In this document: positions 1 to 6,676 of the stretch, piece by piece
Position numbering within the stretch: position 1 is the stretch's first letter
How the letters are laid out: the number at the start of each line of letters is the position of its first letter
NCBI GenBank assembly: GCA_964356745.1
Contig: CAYHIW010000013.1
Span: 1-21,423, forward strand
Direction of reading: 5' to 3'
Length of the DNA stretch: 21,423 nucleotides
DNA from: CAYHIW01 sp964356745
Lineage (GTDB): Bacteria; Patescibacteriota; Microgenomatia; UBA1406; GWC2-37-13
The notes under the pieces: generated by a model
Told to the model about the DNA's origin: nothing
What the model saw: the letters and a program-made list of their open reading frames with translations, nothing else
Databases searched by the model: none
Made by a program: the position numbers and the translations under genes

Positions 1-2
1 AC

Positions 3-89
3 ACGAGTCTTGCAACGGTGAAACTTCTTTGGGAGGGGCCTGGTATTTCAAAAACTGTAATACCAAAAAACGTATTGAACCCTCTATAA
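3..89 (+). CDS. Possible C-terminal tail of a gene cut by the left edge
   Basis: Frame 3 is open from the window edge to a TAA at 87-89 and gives about 28 residues ending in IPKNVLNPL. A second open frame (frame 2) runs from the edge to a TGA near 119, so the choice is not certain. I prefer frame 3 because its stop falls just before the next gene and the putative -10 of that gene overlaps it. No family can be named from so short a tail. Confidence 0.3.
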   Translation, partial: TSLATVKLLWEGPGISKTVIPKNVLNPL

Positions 90-90
90 T
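85..90 (+). promoter_or_regulatory. -10 element for the gene at 105
   Basis: A perfect TATAAT lies 14 nt before the ATG at 105. No convincing -35 is visible at the expected distance. The leader would be about 8 nt. Confidence 0.4.
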
Positions 91-104
91 AACTGATAGC
101 GCAT

Positions 105-491
105 ATGCAAATTCGGATTGATACGAGAATTTATTTGGCTCTCACGTTTTTGGTAACACTAGCTCTTTCATTTTTTGTATTTTTTATAAACAGATATCTT
201 TCTCAGACGACATACGTACGATTATCAAATAAAAACAGTAACGCAGCAGAAACCTCAATGGTTTTGTATGTGTCTCAAAGTGGAAGCGATACTAATATCG
301 GAACAATAACTTATCCTCTTCAACACATTACCACAGCCATACTAAAAGCTTCGCCAGGAGGACTGATTTTTGTACGTGCTGGTATCTATGATGAAGTTAT
401 TGGCGTAGTACCTAAACAGCTTACGATACAGCCGTTTTCCAACGAAGAAGTGTGGGTAAGTAGTCAGAACGGAAAACTGATTAAATTATGA
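105..491 (+). CDS. Truncated membrane-anchored beta-helix (DUF1565-like) protein
   Basis: Residues 8-29 form one hydrophobic membrane segment after a short basic N-terminus, so the rest should lie outside the cell. From about residue 53 the sequence matches the opening of DUF1565 / pectin-lyase-like parallel beta-helix proteins: LYVSQSGSD, then a G-T-x-x-Y-P-L-Q-H-I-T-x-A stretch and an F-V-R-A-G-I-Y-D-E turn. Such proteins normally continue for several hundred residues of beta-helix coils. This one stops at 128 residues after about one coil, and no continuation is visible in other frames downstream. It may be a degraded surface protein or a short domain in its own right. The orphan gene after it starts within about 15 nt. 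Confidence 0.5.
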   Translation: MQIRIDTRIYLALTFLVTLALSFFVFFINRYLSQTTYVRLSNKNSNAAETSMVLYVSQSGSDTNIGTITYPLQHITTAILKASPGGLIFVRAGIYDEVIGVVPKQLTIQPFSNEEVWVSSQNGKLIKL

Positions 492-497
492 TATACT
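489..497 (+). promoter_or_regulatory. Extended -10 element for the orphan gene at 507
   Basis: TGA followed by TATACT (492-497) makes a TGN-extended -10 that overlaps the stop of the previous gene. It abuts an ATG at 498, which is too close to be transcribed from this site. The in-frame ATG at 507 lies 9 nt after the element, as seen at other promoters in this window, so the site also bears on the choice of start. Confidence 0.4.
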
Positions 498-506
498 ATG
501 AGTCAA

Positions 507-1097
507 ATGCCTCCATTAGAGATGCGACCTTCAGGATTAATTAGCCTTGCTGAATTCGTGCATAAAGCAGAAAATTTCAAGCTTTTTCAGGAGCCACTTA
601 AAGAGGGTGTCGATCTTTTTGTTGGTGTAAATGAAGATTTGTCAGAATCGTCAGAATTGGATCATCGTACGAGACTTATTAAACTGGCAAAAGTTGGAAA
701 TCTTTTGGAAGACCAAGTAAATTATAGAATGCAAAATAGCGCTTTGGAACAAGTAGATGGTAAAATGGTGAGAATATTAGAAGCGAGAGTAATGAGAATG
801 TTCGAATATGTATCAAGAGGTGGTAGTCCTGGGAGTAGGCACGAACAATTGGAAAGAATGATGGATTTTGAAAAAGATATCCTGAGCGAAAGAGAGCATT
901 TCATATTAAAAATGATCTCAAGAGGAGTTCTTCAAAATAAGGGAAATAGATTTAGTTTTCCTGCCCACATAACAAACCATATCGAAGGTGCGTTTAGAAT
1001 AAAAGGAAAAGAACATGCCAAGCCACAAGATAAGTCTGTTGTAAGAGATGATTTTTGGAAAGTATTACTGCTTTTTCCTTTTGAGACATATCAATAA
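507..1097 (+). CDS. Orphan soluble protein, unknown function
   Basis: I do not recognise this family. The product (196 residues from the ATG at 507, 199 from the ATG at 498) has no signal peptide or membrane segment. It is mainly charged and probably helical, with several E/R/K-rich stretches in its central part and a D-D-F-W-K end. The start at 507 is preferred because a TGN-extended -10 at 489-497 abuts the upstream ATG. It stops at 1095-1097, eight nucleotides before a strong promoter that fires away from it. Its coding status rests on a long clean open frame and normal codon use for the window. Confidence 0.6.
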   Translation: MPPLEMRPSGLISLAEFVHKAENFKLFQEPLKEGVDLFVGVNEDLSESSELDHRTRLIKLAKVGNLLEDQVNYRMQNSALEQVDGKMVRILEARVMRMFEYVSRGGSPGSRHEQLERMMDFEKDILSEREHFILKMISRGVLQNKGNRFSFPAHITNHIEGAFRIKGKEHAKPQDKSVVRDDFWKVLLLFPFETYQ

Positions 1098-1104
1098 ATC
1101 GGAG

Positions 1105-1133
1105 TTGACAAACGAAAAAGAGGGCGATATACT
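1105..1133 (+). promoter_or_regulatory. Consensus sigma70-type promoter of the structured RNA
   Basis: TTGACA (1105-1110), a 17-nt spacer, then TATACT (1128-1133). This is among the best matches to the sigma70 consensus in the window. The expected start at about 1139-1141 coincides with the first base of the long closing helix of the RNA candidate that follows. Confidence 0.75.
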
Positions 1134-1138
1134 TGGTT

Positions 1139-1313
1139 TTGATCCTCCTGATGAGATTCGCAGATTAAAAACTTTTTCTTTACGCTATCACTTGCAAGGG
1201 TAATCCACCATCTGGTGCGAAATGAGATAGCGTCTCCGACTTGATCGGAGCATATCTTCCCGTTACTTTGCAAAGGAAAAGTTTTATATTTCACGCTCAT
1301 TGCGGAGGATCAA
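1139..1313 (+). ncRNA. Candidate structured small RNA, about 175 nt, ends paired
   Basis: Reading by eye gives nested helices. P1 pairs 1139-1148 with 1304-1313 (10 bp, perfect) and continues past a bulged C1303 as 1149-1155 with 1296-1302 (two wobbles). An internal bubble follows (1156-1167 against 1286-1295). P2 pairs 1168-1181 with 1272-1285 (14 bp, one wobble). P2 opens on a three-way junction holding P3 (1182-1189 with 1226-1233, 8 bp, plus an inner CACC/GGTG hairpin at 1206-1217) and P4 (CTCCGA/TCGGAG, 1234-1250). A consensus promoter places the 5' end at the base of P1. Paired ends, length and a central bubble recall 6S RNA, and the bubble holds TTCGCA, similar to the same region of E. 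coli 6S. That assignment is tentative. The RNA does not look like the rho leader, because rho appears to have its own promoter downstream. Confidence 0.6.
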
Positions 1314-1332
1314 TTACTTTCAAAACGATCAA

Positions 1333-1362
1333 TTGAAACCCTAGAGCGGCTTTATATATTAT
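1333..1362 (+). promoter_or_regulatory. Probable rho promoter
   Basis: TTGAAA (1333-1338) is followed by TATATT at 1355-1360 (16-nt spacer) or TATTAT at 1357-1362 (18-nt spacer). The resulting leader before the ATG at 1382 would be about 12-15 nt and has no Shine-Dalgarno sequence. Confidence 0.45.
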
Positions 1363-1381
1363 TTATTAAATACTTCATTTT

Positions 1382-2653
1382 ATGGAAGATAAAAAAGGTG
1401 ATGTGCTTGACGTAAGCACGATGTTAGATACGATTGAAGAAAAAAATCTACCGGTTGGAGAAGAGGCGGCTGTAGAAGAAACAGTATCTCTTCAGGACGA
1501 AGGTACTCTCGAAGAACGTCTTAAAGATGATTTAAAATTGAGCTATAAAGCTCAGGGGATTTTAGATATTACCGTAGGAGGATATGGGTTTTTACGCCAA
1601 GATTACGCAATAAATCCAAGCAAAGACATCTACGTTTCAACTTCTCAAATTCGAAGATTCTGGCTTCGTCGAGGAGACGCAGTCGAAGGATTGGCTAGAC
1701 CTCCGAAAGAGGGAGAGCGTTTTCACAGCCTTCTTCTTATTAAGAAAATAAACGGTAAGGAAATGTCAGAGGAAGAAAGTCGAACTCGAAGACAGTTTGA
1801 TCAACTAACCTCACTTCATCCTGAAAAACAAATTAAACTTGAGACGACTCCAGAGGTTTTATCAATGCGAATTATTGATTTGATTGCTCCTATTGGTTTT
1901 GGTCAAAGAGCTTTGATTGTTTCTCAACCTAAGGCAGGAAAGACGACTTTCCTCAAAGAGATTGCTGAAGCAATAAGTGTTAACCATCCAGAAGCAAGTT
2001 TAATGGCAATTCTAATTGGAGAAAGACCAGAAGAGGTAACCGAAATAAAACGATCGATAAAAGGAGAGGTTGCAGCCTCAAATTTTGATGAGTCGCCCCG
2101 TCAGCAGGTTAAAGTAGCTAATTTAGGACTTGAGAGAGCAAGACGGCTTGTTGAGATGGGACATGATGTTATTATTCTTCTCGACTCCATTACTCGATTA
2201 GCCCGTGCCTTCAATCTTTCTGTTACAGGAAGCGGTAGAAGTCTGTCTGGTGGATTTGACCCATCAGCACTTTTTCCAGCTAAGAAGTTTTTAGGGGCCG
2301 CAAGAAACTGTGAAGAGGGTGGTAGTCTTACCATTATTGGAACAGCACTCGTCGAGACCGAATCACGCATGGACAACCTTATTTACGAAGAGTTCAAAGG
2401 AACGGGTAATATGGAGGTTCATCTTGACAGAAAGCTTGCAGAGAAGCGAATATACCCATCTATCGATATGGAAAAGTCGAGCACGAGACACGAAGAGCTC
2501 TTATTTGATAAGGATATTATCAAGAAGATAACGACACTTCATCGTATGCTTGGACTTCTCAACTCTGAAGAGCGATTGAGTGTTATGATCGAAAAACTCA
2601 CGAAAATTAAGACAAATAAAGAGTTTCTAGACTCCCTCAAAAGCGGAAGCTAA
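1382..2653 (+). CDS. rho: Transcription termination factor Rho
   Basis: Rho is a hexameric RNA-dependent ATPase that pulls transcripts from RNA polymerase. The length (423 residues) is normal for the family. Residues 1-50 form an acidic stretch. The cold-shock-like primary RNA-binding domain follows at about 57-125 (GGYGFLRQ, DIYVSTSQIRRF, LRRGD). The ATPase core holds Walker A at 181-189 (SQPKAGKTT) and Walker B around DVIILLDSITRLARAFN at 262-278. The Q-loop region is GSGRSLSGGFDPSALFPAKK at 283-302, and GTALVETESRMDNLIYEEFK lies at 320-339. All key motifs are intact. The stop is 6 nt before the next gene, so the two are probably co-transcribed. Rho is relevant here because many convergent genes in this window overlap at their ends and leave no room for hairpin terminators. 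Confidence 0.97.
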   Translation: MEDKKGDVLDVSTMLDTIEEKNLPVGEEAAVEETVSLQDEGTLEERLKDDLKLSYKAQGILDITVGGYGFLRQDYAINPSKDIYVSTSQIRRFWLRRGDAVEGLARPPKEGERFHSLLLIKKINGKEMSEEESRTRRQFDQLTSLHPEKQIKLETTPEVLSMRIIDLIAPIGFGQRALIVSQPKAGKTTFLKEIAEAISVNHPEASLMAILIGERPEEVTEIKRSIKGEVAASNFDESPRQQVKVANLGLERARRLVEMGHDVIILLDSITRLARAFNLSVTGSGRSLSGGFDPSALFPAKKFLGAARNCEEGGSLTIIGTALVETESRMDNLIYEEFKGTGNMEVHLDRKLAEKRIYPSIDMEKSSTRHEELLFDKDIIKKITTLHRMLGLLNSEERLSVMIEKLTKIKTNKEFLDSLKSGS

Positions 2654-2659
2654 ATAGCC

Positions 2660-3172
2660 ATGAAAGAACGAATAGGGGACGGTTCTTCACGTCGATTCGA
2701 GCGCGAGCTTAGTAAAAGAGATTTTCATGGTCTTGCTAGGACGGTTCGTACGATTCATTCATTATTTGAAGCCTCTTCAATAGTTCCTAAGAAAAATACC
2801 GAAGATAGGCTTGTATATCGTTTGGAAAGGACTTGGGATGACCAGTTAAAAAGCAGTGTTGCCATTTGTATGATTCACGACATAAAAGGGAGTTCGTGGA
2901 GAGTGAGAATTACAAAGGAGAACTATAAGGGATTAGAAGTAGTAGATCTCCTCAACTTACGTGTTGAGCAAGGCTTCTTTGATAATGTGTTTTCGTCAGA
3001 GCCAGATTCTCAGGAACAAGAAGACTTGATGAGTTGCTTTATCAAGCTTAAATATAAGAAGAGACCTTATGGCTCAAGAAGATTTTTAGCAAAATCGAAA
3101 CAGACCAATGGAGCGCTTATCGCTGCAATGCCCCTTCTTCATGATGCAGTCCAAGTCATCAAACGCTCTTAA
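2660..3172 (+). CDS. Orphan protein downstream of rho, unknown function
   Basis: The family is not recognised. The product is 170 residues, basic and soluble, with no signal peptide or membrane segment. The N-terminal third is rich in Arg and Ser (RRFERELSKR). The middle alternates short beta-like stretches (DRLVYRLERTW, SSVAICMIHD, SWRVRITKEN), and the C-terminal part is Lys/Arg-rich (LKYKKRPYGSRRFLAKSK). That composition would suit nucleic-acid binding, which is only an inference. It begins 6 nt after the rho stop, with a weak GGAAG about 11 nt upstream of the ATG inside the end of rho, so it is probably expressed with rho. A new promoter begins just after its stop. Confidence 0.6.
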   Translation: MKERIGDGSSRRFERELSKRDFHGLARTVRTIHSLFEASSIVPKKNTEDRLVYRLERTWDDQLKSSVAICMIHDIKGSSWRVRITKENYKGLEVVDLLNLRVEQGFFDNVFSSEPDSQEQEDLMSCFIKLKYKKRPYGSRRFLAKSKQTNGALIAAMPLLHDAVQVIKRS

Positions 3173-3177
3173 CAGAT

Positions 3178-3207
3178 TTGACATTTAATCTACAGATACT
3201 CTATACT
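3178..3207 (+). promoter_or_regulatory. Promoter of the CsoR-like regulator and trxB
   Basis: TTGACA (3178-3183), an 18-nt spacer, then TATACT (3202-3207). The expected start is about 3214, giving a leader of about 6 nt before the ATG at 3220. The regulator may control this promoter itself, as CsoR-family repressors often do. I see no GC-tract operator of the classical type. Confidence 0.7.
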
Positions 3208-3219
3208 ACTACCTAGTAT

Positions 3220-3444
3220 ATGGTTACTCAGAGAATTAATCGGATTATTGGGCAGCTTCGTGGAATAGAACGTATGGTTAATACTAAACGTGATTGTCAT
3301 GAAGTACTTCAACAGATTTCAGCTGTGAAAAAGGCCATAGACGGTCTTGCTAAGGAGTTGGTAGTCGAAGATATGTGTAAATACATGGCAAAAGATGAAT
3401 CGGTTAAGATTCGCAAGGTTATTGATCGTGTAATGAGTACTTGA
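3220..3444 (+). CDS. CsoR/RcnR/FrmR-family (DUF156) transcriptional regulator
   Basis: This is a small all-helical DNA-binding repressor of the CsoR family, whose members sense Cu(I), Ni/Co, formaldehyde or persulfide. The 74 residues carry the family signature: RINRIIGQLRGIERMV at 5-20, RDC at 24-26, and LQQISAVKKAIDGLAKEL at 30-47. The first sensing cysteine (C26) is present. By my alignment the later His and Cys ligands of copper sensors are replaced by D51 and Y55, while a cysteine occurs at C53. This set of ligands does not suit Cu(I) coordination and would better suit thiol chemistry between C26 and C53. That is inference. The spacer to trxB is 36 nt and made of 7-nt repeats, so the two are probably one transcription unit. 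Confidence 0.85.
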   Translation: MVTQRINRIIGQLRGIERMVNTKRDCHEVLQQISAVKKAIDGLAKELVVEDMCKYMAKDESVKIRKVIDRVMST

Positions 3445-3446
3445 TA

Positions 3447-3474
3447 GTGTAAAATGCAAAGTGCAAAGTGAAAA
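3447..3474. repeat. Heptanucleotide-period repeat between regulator and trxB
   Basis: Four consecutive 7-mers fill the spacer: GTGTAAA, ATGCAAA, GTGCAAA, GTGAAAA. The trxB start follows after six more bases. The period is 7 nt with drift at one or two positions per unit. It leaves no Shine-Dalgarno sequence for trxB. Confidence 0.65.
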
Positions 3475-3480
3475 ATTGAT

Positions 3481-4398
3481 ATGGAAAATATTCAAAACGT
3501 CATTGTAATTGGTGGGGGACCTGCCGGGATGGCAGCTTCAATTTATAACGCAAGGGCGGGACTCAAACCGTTTGTGTTTGGAGGATCACCGTACGGAGGG
3601 CAGCTTATGCTCACCTCTGATGTAGAAAATTATCCGGGGTTTGAGTCTATTCTAGGTCCTGAATTCATCGAAAAACTGCGACAGCATACTAAGAAATTTG
3701 GTACGACAATACTTGACGAAAACGTAGAAAGTGTCGACTTCACCAAGCGACCTTTTGAAGTAACGTCAGCCGCTTCTAAAAAAGTTTTTAAAGCAAGATC
3801 AGTGATTATTGCAACAGGAGCCAAGGCCTTATGGCTTGGACTAGAGTCTGAGACGCGGTTGAGAGGAAAAGGAGTCTCGGCCTGTGCCACGTGTGACGGG
3901 TTTTTTTTCAAAGAAAAAGTTGTGGCTGTGGTTGGTGGGGGAGATACCGCTCTTGAAGAAGCGCTTTTTCTCACTAAATTTGCTTCAAAAATATATTTGA
4001 TTCACCGTAGAGATTCGTTTAGAGCCTCAAAAATCATGCAGGAAAGAGTTTTAAATCATGCAAAGATAGAGGTCGTTTGGAATACAGAAGTTACTAATGT
4101 ACTCGGAGATTCTAAAGTTGAGGGACTTGAACTCACAACTCAAAACTTAAAAATTGATGGTTTGTTTGTGGCCATAGGGCACAAGCCAGATACAGAAATC
4201 TTTAAAAATAAAATCGAGTTAGATGAAAAAGACTACGTCAGAATATTTAAAAAAGACAATCTTACAACTTTAACTTCTGTAGAGGGTGTTTTTGCTGCAG
4301 GAGATAACGTTGACCATATCTACAGGCAGGCTGCGACTGCGGTTGGGATGGGAGTTGCAGCGGCAATTGACGCAGAGCGCTGGCTCGAATCTACTTAA
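3481..4398 (+). CDS. trxB: Thioredoxin-disulfide reductase
   Basis: This cytoplasmic flavoenzyme passes electrons from NADPH through FAD and a redox-active disulfide to thioredoxin. At 305 residues the length is typical for the low-molecular-weight class. The FAD-binding motif GGGPAGMAA is at 11-19, with the flavin-side GGQLMLTSDVENYPGF at 39-54. The redox motif CATC is at C135-C138. The NADPH fold carries GGGDTALEEA at 152-161 and HRRDSFRAS at 175-183, whose arginines favour NADPH. The C-terminal FAD contact is GVFAAGD at 269-275. It follows the CsoR-like gene through a repeat-filled spacer. Its TAA overlaps the convergent M23 peptidase gene by 8 bp, so there is no room for a terminator between them. 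Confidence 0.96.
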   Translation: MENIQNVIVIGGGPAGMAASIYNARAGLKPFVFGGSPYGGQLMLTSDVENYPGFESILGPEFIEKLRQHTKKFGTTILDENVESVDFTKRPFEVTSAASKKVFKARSVIIATGAKALWLGLESETRLRGKGVSACATCDGFFFKEKVVAVVGGGDTALEEALFLTKFASKIYLIHRRDSFRASKIMQERVLNHAKIEVVWNTEVTNVLGDSKVEGLELTTQNLKIDGLFVAIGHKPDTEIFKNKIELDEKDYVRIFKKDNLTTLTSVEGVFAAGDNVDHIYRQAATAVGMGVAAAIDAERWLEST

Positions 4399-5452
4399 GA
4401 AAATTGAGGGGATTGAGAATGCCGCCTCCTGATCGTACTTCAAAATGAAGATGTGTGCCTGTTGATCTTCCGGTTGATCCCATAACTCCTATCTGTCCTC
4501 CTTGATTTATTCCTTGTCCTGGTGAAACTAATATTTTTGACATGTGAGCATACAACGTCTGATAGCCGTTTGCATGGTCGATAATGACATGGCATCCATA
4601 TCCAAACGGAATACAGCCGGCGAAAGTAACTGTTCCTGTATCTGCTGCGATAATGGGCGGTGCACCTGGATTTTGTATATCTAAGGCCATGTGATACCAG
4701 ATTGGGTACTGACTTACGCTTCCCGAAGTTGGCCAGATAAAGTTTGAACTACCCTTGACTCCTGCTTGAATCGGTCCTGAATAGTATCCGGATGGCGCAA
4801 TAGGTCTTGCAACTTCAACAGTACCATTTGGTACGATAAGCGTCTGTCCGGGAGTAAGCGAAAAGGTATCTAAATCAGCAAAGTCATTAAACGGAAAGTT
4901 TACGATGTTTTGAGCGTCAACGCGGTATTTTTTAGCAATAGCATAAATAGATTCACCCGAAGCAACTTTATGAACAACTCCAGTGACCGGTGGGACCTTG
5001 AGGATCTGATTAGGTTTTATTGTGTCTGATTTAAGATTATTTGCCCATTTAATAGTTTCTACACTCACGTCAAATTTTTTGGAGATTGAAGCTAGAGTAT
5101 CGCCACCAAGAACGGCGTAGTCAACTACTTTATCTCGTGGTTTGGCAGAGATAATAGTGCCAAGAGAACCTTCGTAAGGATTGTATGAAACAACCGTTCC
5201 TTGCGAGGCTGTATTTTCTTGTAGTTCCCCTGAAAACAGATTGTTTTCAGCAATAATGGGACCTCCAATAATGGAAGCGATGACAAGGAGAAAAAAGGAG
5301 GTATTGAGCACTGAAGAAGAGTATTTACCCCGTTTTACTACTAAAATAGCAACAAGAAGATCCTTCGTACTCTCAAATGACTTTCCAAAATTGACAAGTT
5401 TAGAGACGATATAGTTTCTAAAAAAATGTATGAACTCTTGAAGCGATTCCAT
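4391..5452 (-). CDS. LysM and M23 (LytM-type) cell-wall peptidase, membrane-anchored
   Basis: This is probably a peptidoglycan endopeptidase or a LytM regulator of wall hydrolases, held at the outer face of the membrane. From the chosen start (353 residues) a hydrophobic segment spans about 48-68. Two LysM domains follow at about 110-153 and 158-208. The M23 domain spans 240-350, with H254xxxD258 and H334-L-H336 for zinc and catalysis and an H303 equivalent to the LytM catalytic His, so it looks active. The open frame extends upstream to 5527 through the end of the TPR gene. I chose the ATG at 5452 because a TGN-extended -10 (TAGAAT) lies 10 nt before it and the extra 25 residues look unlike an N-terminus. 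It is the third gene of a surface cluster. Confidence 0.9.
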   Translation of the reverse strand: MESLQEFIHFFRNYIVSKLVNFGKSFESTKDLLVAILVVKRGKYSSSVLNTSFFLLVIASIIGGPIIAENNLFSGELQENTASQGTVVSYNPYEGSLGTIISAKPRDKVVDYAVLGGDTLASISKKFDVSVETIKWANNLKSDTIKPNQILKVPPVTGVVHKVASGESIYAIAKKYRVDAQNIVNFPFNDFADLDTFSLTPGQTLIVPNGTVEVARPIAPSGYYSGPIQAGVKGSSNFIWPTSGSVSQYPIWYHMALDIQNPGAPPIIAADTGTVTFAGCIPFGYGCHVIIDHANGYQTLYAHMSKILVSPGQGINQGGQIGVMGSTGRSTGTHLHFEVRSGGGILNPLNFLK

Positions 5453-5462
5453 GCAACATCTT

Positions 5463-5471
5463 ATTCTACCA
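5463..5471 (-). promoter_or_regulatory. Extended -10 for the LysM/M23 peptidase
   Basis: On the minus strand TGG-TAGAAT is a TGN-extended -10 whose last base (5463) lies 10 nt before the ATG at 5452. It sits in the 28-nt gap after the TPR gene. No good -35 is visible. Confidence 0.45.
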
Positions 5472-5480
5472 AAAGTGAAG

Positions 5481-6674
5481 CTATTTTCGTAGTTGTTTTT
5501 CAAATTGTACAAGCGCCTGTTTTGCATCTTGACGGGGAAGTGCTTGTTTCATTGAGTTAATGGCTTTAGGCAGATTTTGCAGCCTGTAATAGGTCCACCC
5601 TAAGTAATACAATAGCTCCTTATCTTTTGAGTTAAGAGTGAGTGCTTTTGTAAAATAAGGCACCGCTTTATTAAAATCCCCAGTGCCATAGTAGGTTTTA
5701 CCAATTTCAAAATAATAACGTACATTTTGAGAGTCAAGTTCTGCTGCTTTTTGAAATGAAGCTATAGCCCAATAGTCAGCTCCTTGAATGAATGTTTGTA
5801 GTGATTGGTAAATTTTGCCTAAATAAAACCAATTGGCTGAGTCTTGAGGATTGAGGATGATAAGTTTTTGACCTTCTAATATAGCTGTTTTTACAGCGAT
5901 CGAAATGGTTAATCGATTCTGGTTTGTTAATCCTCCTCGTTGTGCAACAAGCGCAATTGGATCCTGTTTTTCCCTCAGTTGGTGAGCGATAAGAATATTG
6001 GTATTTGCAAACAAAACATGATGTCTTTCATTCGCAGAGTCTAAACTCAGAGCCTGGTACTGCATCTCACGTCTCTTAAAAAGATCGTTTACCTTCAACG
6101 ATTTGTTAAAGATTATATCTGAATAGGCGATTCTCCCTATTCCTACAATCAATACGGTAAAACTTAAAACAGAGACAAAAGATAAAATAAATCTTTTTTT
6201 ACCATTAAATTCAGTTGCAAAAATAAGCGTGATTAAAGCAAGAATATATACGATAAAAGAGTTTGGAAATATGATGGTAAAGCCGACAAGATATAGAGTT
6301 AAAGAAATAAGAAGTTTTTTATACGAGCTATAACGTTTAACCGCTATTGCATTGGTAATAACAACTAATGCGAATAGGATAAGCGAACTAGTCATGAATG
6401 GTTCGTATCTTCGCACATCAAAACTGAGCTTGAACAAAACAGGATGGCGAATGGCTAAACTTGTTATCGCAATAAGATGAACAGCGAGAGAGGCAAGTGT
6501 CAGTTTGGGTGTTGAGCGTTTTTTGGTAACAAGATGGGTTATCAATCCTACTCCAACATAGCCAAATAAGGCAAGAATTGGGAGAAGTTTTGAGGAGGGA
6601 ATTTGTATAAGCAATACCATAATCGCAAGAAGAGATGAAACAAGCGTTATCATTTCAAGAAGTAATATTCTCAT
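5481..6674 (-). CDS. Polytopic membrane protein with C-terminal TPR repeats
   Basis: About seven hydrophobic segments occupy residues 5-183. A soluble C-terminal region holds tetratricopeptide repeats at about 277-379, for example DSANWFYLGKIYQSL, NVRYYFEIGKTYYGTGDFNKAVPYFTKAL and KELLYYLGWTYYRLQNLPKAI (each read in parts). TPRs usually scaffold protein-protein contacts. The layout resembles O-antigen-ligase-like or glycan-assembly membrane proteins that end in TPRs, but I see no diagnostic ligase motif, so the function stays open. It begins 2 nt after the stop of the recombinase-domain surface protein and is surely co-transcribed with it. The peptidase gene follows, which suggests a shared role at the cell envelope. 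Confidence 0.8.
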   Translation of the reverse strand: MRILLLEMITLVSSLLAIMVLLIQIPSSKLLPILALFGYVGVGLITHLVTKKRSTPKLTLASLAVHLIAITSLAIRHPVLFKLSFDVRRYEPFMTSSLILFALVVITNAIAVKRYSSYKKLLISLTLYLVGFTIIFPNSFIVYILALITLIFATEFNGKKRFILSFVSVLSFTVLIVGIGRIAYSDIIFNKSLKVNDLFKRREMQYQALSLDSANERHHVLFANTNILIAHQLREKQDPIALVAQRGGLTNQNRLTISIAVKTAILEGQKLIILNPQDSANWFYLGKIYQSLQTFIQGADYWAIASFQKAAELDSQNVRYYFEIGKTYYGTGDFNKAVPYFTKALTLNSKDKELLYYLGWTYYRLQNLPKAINSMKQALPRQDAKQALVQFEKQLRK

Positions 6675-6676
6675 CG

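Noticed and set aside
1148..1222. CTGATGAG at 1148-1155 and GAAA at 1219-1222, recalling a hammerhead ribozyme core
   Set aside because: The sequences after CTGATGA and before GAAA do not pair to make stem II, and the bases are better used in P1 of the larger fold.
1190..1250. AAGGGTAATCC plus GCGAAA, recalling a c-di-GMP-I riboswitch, tempting with a GGDEF gene in the window
   Set aside because: The GNRA loop, the second long arm and most conserved bases are missing, and the element is not upstream of a likely target.
1091..1300. 69-residue open frame on the minus strand
   Set aside because: It lies across the structured RNA candidate and its promoter, has no family resemblance, and has no promoter or binding site of its own.
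5453..5527. Longer N-terminus of the M23 peptidase starting at 5527
   Set aside because: It would lie inside the TPR gene, lacks a binding site, and precedes the putative -10 that fits the ATG at 5452.
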